In this document: one piece after another, positions 1-4,427 of the stretch | Position numbering within the stretch: position 1 is the first letter of the stretch | Layout of the letters: each line of letters opens with the position of its first letter | Source of the DNA: Aquificaceae bacterium | GTDB lineage: Bacteria; Aquificota; Aquificia; Aquificales; Aquificaceae | Length of the DNA stretch: 5,667 nt | Direction: 5' to 3' | NCBI GenBank assembly: GCA_027014185.1 | Contig: JALWEK010000005.1 | Location: forward strand, 1 to 5,667 | Translations under genes and position numbers: made by a program | The notes under the pieces: generated by a model | Databases searched by the model: none | What the model saw: only the letters and a program-made list of their open reading frames with translations | Told to the model about the DNA's origin: nothing

Positions 1-691
1 GTATGAACCTACCGAAGAGAACAAAGTAGAGTATTCCGGAGGCAACTAGCATCAGGCCTATTGGGGTTACCGAAAACAGGCCGAACGGTGGCAGGTTGTA
101 CAGGGCCAGAAGATCGTTCAAAAGTATCAGGGGGCTCGAGCCCACGAGGGTTATCGTTCCTCCCAGGATGGCGCAGAAGCCCATCGGCATGAGTATGTGG
201 GAAATGGGGATGTGGAGTCTCCTGGAGATCCTCACCGCGGCCGGCAGGAAGAGGGCCGCCGCCCCGATGTTCTGCATGAAACTCGATATGAGGGCGACCG
301 TCCCCGATATCAGGGTTATTATCCTGGTCTTGGACTTTCCCGCCAGCTTTATTATGTGGTTGGCAAGAACGTTCATTACGCCTGTCTTGTCGAGGCCCGC
401 CCCGATTATTATCACCGCTATTATAGAAACCACCGCGTTACTACTCAAACCGCTTATAGCCTTTTCAGGATCGACGAGGCCCAGAAGTGGCAAGAGAACC
501 ATCATCAGTATCCCTACAACGTCCACCCTGACGAGCTCCGATATGAAGAGGAATATGGCGAGCACCAGAACCTCTAGGGTCAGAACCTTTCTCTTGTCTA
601 GACCCGCCACCTCCTCAACCAGCTCTGGATCCGCGAAGAAGGTAAACGCTATGAGCCCGGAGAGAATACCCAGAACCCCCTTCCTTATCAT
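1..691 (-). CDS. SLC13-type (ion transporter superfamily) permease, N-terminal part, runs off left edge
   Basis: This is an integral inner-membrane transporter; only the first 230 residues lie in the window. Hydrophobic segments appear at about residues 5-20, 37-51, 56-73, 86-100, 123-151, 166-191 and 208-227. Two re-entrant-type motifs mark the SLC13/ArsB/NhaD ion-transporter superfamily: SSFMQNIGAAALFLP (136-150) and GGTITLVGSSPLILLND (177-193). Family members carry dicarboxylates, sulfate or other anions, usually with Na+ or H+; the substrate cannot be read here. The motif has MQN where many relatives have MNN. The ATG at 691 is forced, because an in-frame TAA lies 9 nt upstream (703-701) and the next candidate start would remove the first membrane segment. 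There is no proper Shine-Dalgarno sequence (GGGG abuts the ATG), but TATAAT lies 8 nt upstream. It is divergent from the exonuclease gene. A sulfur-anion substrate would suit the neighbourhood but is only a guess. Confidence 0.8.
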   Translation of the reverse strand, partial: MIRKGVLGILSGLIAFTFFADPELVEEVAGLDKRKVLTLEVLVLAIFLFISELVRVDVVGILMMVLLPLLGLVDPEKAISGLSSNAVVSIIAVIIIGAGLDKTGVMNVLANHIIKLAGKSKTRIITLISGTVALISSFMQNIGAAALFLPAAVRISRRLHIPISHILMPMGFCAILGGTITLVGSSPLILLNDLLALYNLPPFGLFSVTPIGLMLVASGILYFVLFGRFI

Positions 692-699
692 CCCCAGAA

Positions 700-707
700 A
701 TTATAAT
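700..707. promoter_or_regulatory. Palindromic -10 element of a probable bidirectional promoter
   Basis: ATTATAAT is its own reverse complement, so it gives the consensus hexamer TATAAT on the plus strand (702-707) and on the minus strand (705-700). Exactly 8 nt separate each hexamer from the ATG on its side (716 plus, 691 minus). Transcription starting about 7 nt after a -10 would therefore begin at or next to each ATG, giving leaderless messages. Neither gene has a Shine-Dalgarno sequence that could be used. No good TTGACA-like -35 is visible on either side. This is inferred from position and consensus only. Confidence 0.55.
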
Positions 708-715
708 ACTCAGAG

Positions 716-1585
716 ATGAAGACTCTCCACTTGCTCGATGCTTCCTCCTTCATCTACAGAAGCTACTTCGCCCTCCCTCCTTTGGAGACCAAGAGTGGGT
801 TCCCTACGGGTGCCATCTACGGCTTCCTGAGAGCCATCCTCTCCATATGGAAGTCGGAGAGGCCAGAGTACTTCGTGGTGGTCTTCGACGCCCCAACCCC
901 TACGAAGAGGGAGGGTATCTACAAGGAGTACAAGGCTGGAAGGCCCACGATGCCCGACCCACTCAAGGTCCAGATACCGGTGATAAAGGAGCTGCTAAGG
1001 CTGATGGGTGTACCGATCCTGGAGGTGCCGGGTTACGAGGCCGACGACCTGATAGCCATACTGTCCGAGGAGTTCTCTAAGAGAGGCTTCTTCGTGAAGA
1101 TATACACACCCGACAAGGATATGCTCCAGCTTGTGGGCGACAAGGTGAGGGTGATAAACCCGATCAGCTGGGAGGTCTTCGATCCTGATAAGGTAAGGGA
1201 GAAGTTCGGAGTCCTCCCTGAAAAGCTCCCCGACTACCTCGCACTCGTGGGAGACAAGATAGACAACGTTGAGGGGATCAAAGGGGTCGGTCCCAAGACC
1301 GCCGTTAAGCTGATAGATAGGTTCGGAGGGGTCGAGGGAATACTCGAAAACTGGGACGAGTTCCAGAGGCTCTACCCGGAGGCGAAAAGGGAAGATCTCG
1401 AGCTCTCCTACAGGCTCGTAAAGCCCATGCTCGATGCGAAGGTTGATCTGAGTGAGGAGGATCTCACGATAAAGGAACCTGATATGGAAAAGCTGAAGAA
1501 GAAGCTCGAAGAGCTCGAGATGAAGAGCATCCTTAGGGACCTTGAGAAGATCCTCAGGGTAAGGTCTCAGGGAACTCTCTTTTAG
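716..1585 (+). CDS. Stand-alone 5'-3' exonuclease (DNA polymerase I N-terminal-type, FEN family)
   Basis: This cytoplasmic, metal-dependent 5' nuclease of 289 aa matches the N-terminal domain of DNA polymerase I and should remove RNA primers and 5' flaps in Okazaki-fragment maturation and repair. The expected blocks are present in order: LLDASSFIYRSYFALP (6-21), metal ligand D58 in VVFDAP, the arch/DNA-binding block YKEYKAGRP (69-77), GYEADD with E108, D110 and D111, TPDKDMLQL with D133 and D135, and GDKIDNVEGIKGVGPKTA (179-196) with D180 and D183 leading into a helix-hairpin-helix. The C-terminus (about 256-282) is a Lys/Glu-rich helix. No polymerase domain follows: the frame stops at TAG. 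Free-standing copies of this domain accompany Klenow-like PolA in Aquificota. The start is fixed by the conserved N-terminus and an in-frame TAA at 704-706; the message is probably leaderless. The stop overlaps the stop of flgF. Confidence 0.93.
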   Translation: MKTLHLLDASSFIYRSYFALPPLETKSGFPTGAIYGFLRAILSIWKSERPEYFVVVFDAPTPTKREGIYKEYKAGRPTMPDPLKVQIPVIKELLRLMGVPILEVPGYEADDLIAILSEEFSKRGFFVKIYTPDKDMLQLVGDKVRVINPISWEVFDPDKVREKFGVLPEKLPDYLALVGDKIDNVEGIKGVGPKTAVKLIDRFGGVEGILENWDEFQRLYPEAKREDLELSYRLVKPMLDAKVDLSEEDLTIKEPDMEKLKKKLEELEMKSILRDLEKILRVRSQGTLF

Positions 1586-2310
1586 CGGGCCATGGTGTTC
1601 ACCCTGCCCTGAACCTCGTCCACGGCCTGAACGAGCCTCGCGTAAACCTCGTGGGCCCTCGAGGTCTCTATCAGCCTGACCATCTCGATTATTGGATTTA
1701 CGTTTGAGAGTTCCAGGAAACCCTGATGTATTCTGAAGTTCTGGGCCGGTGTTGGCTCTCCCGTAAACAGGTCGAAGCCCACCTTGCTCGGGTTTCGCAG
1801 GTTCCACACGCCCAGGGTGGCCTGCAGGTTCCCGTCAACGTATATGTTGCCCTCAGGATCAAACTGGACCTTGTTCCCCGCGATCTTTATCTCCCTCTCG
1901 TTCCTGTCCAGGACCCTGTATCCTTCCTCCGTAATCAGGTAGCCCTCCTTATCGAGCCTGAAGTTACCCTTCCTCGTGTACCTTATACCTTCCTGTGTCC
2001 TGACTCCGAAGAATCCCTCTCCCTCTATCGCTACATCGAGATCGTTCCCAGTCTCCCTCAGGGGACCCTGCGAGAGATCGGTGAACACCCTAACCACCAT
2101 GGGGTACACGAAGTTATTGGTCGGATTTTCAGGGGAGCTGTCCTGGATTTTGCCGCCCATGTCGGTGTACCAGCTCGAGACCTCCAGCAGATCTCTCTTG
2201 AAGGAGGGCGTGTCTGCGTTGGCCAGATTGTTGGTTACAACGGATAGCTTCCTCTCCTGAAGGAGCATACCGCCGGAGAGTACGTAAAGGGGCTGGTAAT
2301 CTATAGCCAT
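1582..2310 (-). CDS. flgF: Flagellar basal-body rod protein, probably FlgF
   Basis: This 242-aa protein is a component of the proximal/distal rod of the flagellum, exported by the flagellar type III apparatus and assembled in the periplasm. The N-terminal rod signature is clear, with VVTNNLANADTPSFKRD at 24-40. The central hook/basal-body block has LSQGPLRETGNDLDVAIEGE (79-98) followed by GFFGV and YTRKGNFRLDKEGYLI (111-126). The C-terminal coiled-coil block has LSNVNPIIEMVRLIETSRAHE (201-221). The length and the DLSQGPLRxTGNxLDVAIEG block fit FlgF somewhat better than FlgG (about 260 aa), but the two paralogues are easily confused. The Shine-Dalgarno GGAGG (minus strand, 2320-2316) lies 5 nt before the ATG and directly follows the stop of the upstream regulator gene, so the two are co-transcribed. 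The TAA stop shares 4 bp with the convergent exonuclease stop. No other flagellar gene is in the window. Confidence 0.85.
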   Translation of the reverse strand: MAIDYQPLYVLSGGMLLQERKLSVVTNNLANADTPSFKRDLLEVSSWYTDMGGKIQDSSPENPTNNFVYPMVVRVFTDLSQGPLRETGNDLDVAIEGEGFFGVRTQEGIRYTRKGNFRLDKEGYLITEEGYRVLDRNEREIKIAGNKVQFDPEGNIYVDGNLQATLGVWNLRNPSKVGFDLFTGEPTPAQNFRIHQGFLELSNVNPIIEMVRLIETSRAHEVYARLVQAVDEVQGRVNTMAR

Positions 2311-2320
2311 TCCTTCCTCC

Positions 2321-2884
2321 CTATATGTTTATATCGACCCTTTGCCCTGTTTTCATTAGTTCTTCCATCTTCACAACCGCATCCCCGAAGTCCGTTATAT
2401 ACCCCCCAAAGCCCTTGGCGAACTTACCTGCGTTCTCCCTCTCAGCGAACACGAAGGCGGAAGGACTGCAACATGGAGATACGGAGCTCCCAACTACGTA
2501 CGTTGCAGCGAAGGCGTTTATAGGGTTACAGCTTATGAAGTCTCTGGTGATCGCCATCTCCACCTTCTCCGGACTCAAGGTCCTGTAGGCTATAAGGCCA
2601 CAGTGGGCACAGCAGGTATGGACCTTCTTGCCCCCCTTTAGGATGTATATGAATGCGAGTCTGAGATCTACCTCCTTCCCACACACGGCACAGTTGTTCT
2701 CTCTGACTTCCTCCTCCCTCTTCAGCTCTATCGTCCCGTGCCTTCGCACTATCCTTCCTTCCTCCTCCAGCTCCCGGAGCGTCCGGTATATGGTCATGAG
2801 TGAAACGTCGAAGTACCTGGCGAGCTCCTTGGCCGTAGTGTAGCCCTCCTCTATCAGTCTAAGGATCTCTTCCTTCCTGTTCAT
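2321..2884 (-). CDS. Two-domain transcriptional regulator: HTH (DeoR/HTH_11-like) plus Cys-rich NosL-like domain
   Basis: This 187-aa protein is probably a cytoplasmic DNA-binding sensor. Residues 1-55 form a helix-turn-helix with wing (YTTAKELARYFDVSLMTIYR, then LRELEEEGRIVRRHGTIEL), of the DeoR/HTH_11 type. Residues 62-175 carry a metal- or thiol-reactive set: C65 and C68 (CAVCGK), H89, CCAHC at 91-95, C119, and CC at 138-139. The pattern of A-x-Y-V-V-G-S (127-133), PSAFVFAERENAGKFAKGFGG (141-161) and a final acidic helix resembles NosL-family copper-binding proteins. The similarity was recognised by eye and is not proven. There is no signal peptide or lipobox, unlike periplasmic NosL. The ATG is the first possible start (in-frame TAA 7-9 nt upstream) and has no Shine-Dalgarno sequence. 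A perfect palindrome overlaps the start, suggesting autoregulation. The gene is divergent from the sulfur-transfer genes and is followed at 10 bp by flgF. The ligand (Cu(I), Zn, or sulfane sulfur) is unknown. Confidence 0.75.
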   Translation of the reverse strand: MNRKEEILRLIEEGYTTAKELARYFDVSLMTIYRTLRELEEEGRIVRRHGTIELKREEEVRENNCAVCGKEVDLRLAFIYILKGGKKVHTCCAHCGLIAYRTLSPEKVEMAITRDFISCNPINAFAATYVVGSSVSPCCSPSAFVFAERENAGKFAKGFGGYITDFGDAVVKMEELMKTGQRVDINI

Positions 2885-2897
2885 GTTAAATTAACAT
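2883..2897. promoter_or_regulatory. Perfect 15-bp palindrome over the regulator start, candidate autoregulatory operator
   Basis: ATGTTAAATTAACAT has two perfect 7-bp arms around a central A. It includes two bases of the start codon of the HTH/NosL-like regulator and overlaps the probable -10 (minus-strand TATGTT, 2898-2893, again 8 nt before the ATG). A dimeric HTH protein bound here would block its own transcription. No second exact copy is present in the window, including in front of tusA. Seen directly: the symmetry and position. Inferred: the operator role. Confidence 0.45.
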
Positions 2898-2898
2898 A
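2893..2898 (-). promoter_or_regulatory. Possible -10 hexamer for a leaderless regulator mRNA
   Basis: Minus-strand TATGTT keeps the T-A-T and final T of the consensus and lies 8 nt before the ATG at 2884, the same spacing seen at the permease and exonuclease genes. The gene has no Shine-Dalgarno sequence. A competing -10, TATAGT at 2927-2922 on the minus strand, would give a roughly 30-nt untranslated leader. Confidence 0.3.
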
Positions 2899-2965
2899 TA
2901 GCTGAGGGGCCCGTCTGTAAACTATAAATGGGCATTATCCTTCTATTAATAAAAAGTAATAGTCT

Positions 2966-2988
2966 GCTTATAAAAATATGGTGATAAT
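2966..2988 (+). promoter_or_regulatory. Probable tusA promoter region: AT-rich shared element plus -10 GATAAT
   Basis: GATAAT (2983-2988) is a five-of-six match to the -10 consensus and has a TG at 2979-2980. Immediately upstream, GCTTATAAAAATATG (2966-2980) matches the minus strand of 4333-4347, in front of the hdrC1 promoter, at 14 of 15 positions. It occupies the position of the -35/-10 spacer in both cases. No convincing -35 is visible. Transcription from this -10 would begin near 2995 and leave a leader of about 39 nt with a stem-loop and a strong Shine-Dalgarno sequence. Confidence 0.4.
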
Positions 2989-2997
2989 CTAATTAAG

Positions 2998-3016
2998 AGG
3001 TTTCCCCTGCAAACCT
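2998..3016 (+). repeat. Small inverted repeat in the tusA leader
   Basis: AGGTTT (2998-3003) and AAACCT (3011-3016) form a 6-bp stem around a 7-nt loop CCCCTGC. It lies just downstream of the expected transcription start and ends 4 nt before the GGAGGT ribosome binding site (3021-3026). With a 2-nt bulge (2997-2998) the pairing can instead continue through TTAA on both sides. It could protect the 5' end of the mRNA or be a protein-binding site. Confidence 0.35.
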
Positions 3017-3033
3017 TAAAGGAGGTGTGTAGT

Positions 3034-3273
3034 ATGGCAAGCGTTACAGCTGATAAGACCCTCGATACCTCGGGGCTCAACTGTCCTCTTCCAGTTCTGA
3101 AAACCAAAAAGGCCCTCGAGGAGCTCCAGCCCGGACAGGTTCTTGAGGTTATATCTACCGATCCGGGATCGAAAGCGGACATACCCGCATTTTGCCAGAG
3201 GACCGGTCACGAGCTCGTTGAAACTGTAGAAGAAGGAGGTAAGTATATCTTCTACATCAAGAAGAAAGGCTAA
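3034..3273 (+). CDS. tusA: Sulfur carrier protein TusA
   Basis: This small cytoplasmic sulfur-relay protein of 79 aa carries sulfane sulfur as a persulfide on a conserved cysteine. The family signature is complete: LDTSGLNCPLPVLKTKKAL (10-28), with the active-site C17 in the Cys-Pro-x-Pro motif, followed by the βαβαββ-type sequence LEVISTDPGSKADIPAFCQR (37-56). A second cysteine, C54, is present. The start is the ATG at 3034, because GGAGGT at 3021-3026 lies 7 nt before it; an in-frame GTG at 3025 overlaps that Shine-Dalgarno sequence and would add MCS. It is first in the unit tusA–dsrE–dsrE, with the next gene 15 bp downstream. Next to hdrC1B1 it should act in dissimilatory sulfur oxidation, giving sulfur to or taking it from the DsrE proteins, rather than in tRNA thiolation. 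Confidence 0.95.
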   Translation: MASVTADKTLDTSGLNCPLPVLKTKKALEELQPGQVLEVISTDPGSKADIPAFCQRTGHELVETVEEGGKYIFYIKKKG

Positions 3274-3288
3274 TAAAGGAGGGTAGCC

Positions 3289-3837
3289 ATGGCAACTGAG
3301 AGACTCGCAATAATAGCATCAAAAGGAACGCTGGATTGGGCTTACCCTCCTCTCATACTGGCCTCAACGGCAGCCTCCCTCGGTATAGAGACAGCTATAT
3401 TCTTTACCTTCTACGGCCTGAACGTCATTCACAAGGAGAAGATGAAGCAGCTCAAGATAGCTCCCGTTGGAAACCCGGGTATGCCGATGGCTTTCCCACC
3501 TTCCGTTAAGAAGACCCCTGTCGCGGGGCAGCTGGCAGGCCTGATGGAGGCCATATTCCCAGGTCCTCCCCAGCTGATGGGCGTGATACCCGGAATGACC
3601 GACTTCATGACGGCCATGATGAAGAAGACTATGAAGGATCACGGTGTAGCCTCGGTCGAGGAGCTTATAGAGCTCTGTAAGGAGGCGGACGTCAAGCTTA
3701 TACCCTGTCAGATGACCATGGAGCTCTTCGGATACAAGTACGAGGATCTCATAGACGGACTGGAACCTCCGGGAGGAGCTGCCACCTTCATCAACTACGT
3801 TCTCGAGGCCGACAAGCCTATGATACTTTTCGTTTAA
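3289..3837 (+). CDS. dsrE2: DsrE2-type sulfurtransferase (DsrE/F/H-like superfamily)
   Basis: This 182-aa sulfurtransferase partners TusA in sulfur-oxidising prokaryotes. Residues 5-42 form the first β-strand and a helix typical of the fold (LAIIASKGTLDWAYPPLILA, then IFFTFYGL). Residues 98-120 contain the hydrophobic Met-rich PGMTDFMTAMMKKTMKDHG stretch of DsrE2 proteins, followed by VASVEELIELCKEADVKLIPCQM with C130 and C140 and then MELFGYKYEDLIDGLEPPGGA. C140 in the IPCQM block is the likely persulfide-bearing residue. No long membrane segment is evident, which suggests the soluble DsrE2B-like subtype, though subtype assignment needs a tree. A strong Shine-Dalgarno sequence, GGAGG (3278-3282), lies 6 nt before the ATG. 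It is co-transcribed with tusA (15-bp gap) and the next dsrE gene (21-bp gap). Its role is probably sulfur delivery toward the sHdr complex. Confidence 0.88.
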   Translation: MATERLAIIASKGTLDWAYPPLILASTAASLGIETAIFFTFYGLNVIHKEKMKQLKIAPVGNPGMPMAFPPSVKKTPVAGQLAGLMEAIFPGPPQLMGVIPGMTDFMTAMMKKTMKDHGVASVEELIELCKEADVKLIPCQMTMELFGYKYEDLIDGLEPPGGAATFINYVLEADKPMILFV

Positions 3838-3858
3838 AAATTTCTTAGGAGGAGACAG

Positions 3859-4284
3859 ATGGCAGGACAGGAGTATGAAAAGCTTCTCTTCTACATTCTC
3901 ACGGTACCCTTCTTCGAGAGGGCAGAGCCCACCACCGGTGAGCTTATAAACCCACAGGCCGGTGCTCCCTTCTTCCTGGCAACCGCAGCCACAACGATGG
4001 ACTACGAAGTGGAGATGGTCATAACCTCTGAAGCTGGATTTCTCCTGATGAAGGATAACGCCAAGAGGGTAAAGGTCAGACCCGGTGTAGATCAGACTGT
4101 GTACGACTTCATAGTTATGGCTAAAGAGGCCGGCGTCAAGATATATCTCTGTGTTCCCTCCCTCGATCTTACGGACGTTTACAAGAAAGAGGACGTGAAC
4201 GAGGAGCTCTGCGACGGAATCATCGGTGGTGCGGCTTTCCTCGACAAGCTCATGAGCGGAGAGTATGCTGTTATATCCCTGTAA
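3859..4284 (+). CDS. DsrE-family sulfurtransferase, DsrE3-like
   Basis: This 141-aa cytoplasmic protein has the DsrE/F/H-like fold: an N-terminal strand KLLFYILTVPF (8-18), the helix around AGAPFFLATAATTMDYEVEMVITSEAG (34-60), a Lys/Arg-rich middle (KRVKVRPGVD, 69-78), then AGVKIYLCVPSLDLTDVY (91-108) with C98 where persulfide-carrying DsrE proteins have their cysteine. C118 and the closing GIIGGAAFLDKLMSG (120-134) follow. The length and lack of the Met-rich insertion separate it from the preceding DsrE2-type protein and fit the DsrE3 group; the exact subtype is inferred. GGAGG (3848-3852) lies 6 nt before the ATG. It is the last gene of the tusA unit and is followed by a GC-rich hairpin. 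It probably receives or passes sulfur between TusA, DsrE2 and the sHdr proteins. Confidence 0.82.
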   Translation: MAGQEYEKLLFYILTVPFFERAEPTTGELINPQAGAPFFLATAATTMDYEVEMVITSEAGFLLMKDNAKRVKVRPGVDQTVYDFIVMAKEAGVKIYLCVPSLDLTDVYKKEDVNEELCDGIIGGAAFLDKLMSGEYAVISL

Positions 4285-4288
4285 AGCT

Positions 4289-4310
4289 AAGGGGAGGGGC
4301 TCCTCCCCTT
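4289..4310 (+). terminator. GC-rich hairpin after the dsrE genes, possible terminator or processing site
   Basis: AAGGGGAGG (4289-4297) pairs perfectly with CCTCCCCTT (4302-4310) around a GGCT loop, starting 4 nt after the stop codon at 4284. The stem is strong, but the following bases (CCTCTAGAAA) are not a T-tract, so it is not a classical intrinsic terminator. It may instead stabilise the 3' end of the tusA–dsrE transcript or attenuate read-through into hdrC1. Confidence 0.45.
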
Positions 4311-4325
4311 CCTCTAGAAATATGA

Positions 4326-4353
4326 TTATAAGCATATTTTTATATGCCTATAA
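4326..4353. repeat. 28-bp imperfect inverted repeat upstream of hdrC1, candidate operator
   Basis: Two 12-bp arms (4326-4337 and 4342-4353) flank a TTTT centre with a single A/C mismatch at 4331/4348. The inner arms GCATAT/ATATGC and the outer TTATA/TATAA pair perfectly. The repeat occupies the expected -35/-10 region of the hdrC1 promoter and contains the element shared with the tusA upstream region. Its AT-rich, symmetric form suits a dimeric DNA-binding protein better than an RNA terminator, since no T-tract directly follows. Confidence 0.45.
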
Positions 4354-4354
4354 C
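4349..4354 (+). promoter_or_regulatory. Probable -10 of a separate hdrC1 promoter
   Basis: TATAAC matches five of six consensus positions and has a TG two bases upstream (4345-4346). TTATAA at 4326-4331 is a poor -35 at 17-bp spacing. Transcription would start near 4361, giving a leader of about 67 nt before hdrC1. A dedicated promoter is consistent with the preceding hairpin and the 143-bp gap. Poor -35 matches suggest dependence on an activator, or simply that this call is weak. Confidence 0.35.
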
Positions 4355-4427
4355 GAAATTTTTTTGTTTCCCGAAGGAAAAGGGACTAACTTAGTATCTG
4401 AGCATACCACTCTTAGGAGGTGCTGAT

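Noticed and set aside
96..719. Long plus-strand open frame of about 207 codons
   Set aside because: It is antisense to the permease gene, whose minus-strand frame gives clear membrane segments and family motifs; the plus frame is low-complexity Ser/Thr/Arg-rich with no domain.
995..1807. Minus-strand open frame spanning the end of the exonuclease gene and the start of the flgF region
   Set aside because: It runs antisense through the conserved exonuclease and out of frame with flgF, and its translation shows no recognisable motif.
1726..2247. Plus-strand open frame of about 173 codons inside flgF
   Set aside because: It is antisense to well-conserved rod-protein blocks and has no ribosome binding site or motif.
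3025..3033. In-frame GTG start for tusA, three codons before the ATG
   Set aside because: It overlaps the Shine-Dalgarno sequence itself (GGAGGT, 3021-3026), whereas the ATG at 3034 has normal spacing and gives the usual TusA length.
3364..4335. Minus-strand open frame of about 323 codons under both dsrE genes
   Set aside because: It is a product of codon bias (few stop triplets on the complement); both overlying plus-strand genes have strong Shine-Dalgarno sites and family motifs.
4367..4380. TTTCC/GGAAA hairpin with CGAA loop, considered as a terminator
   Set aside because: The T-run lies before the stem on the plus strand and there is no T-run after it on either strand, so it cannot be an intrinsic terminator; at most it is a weak leader stem.
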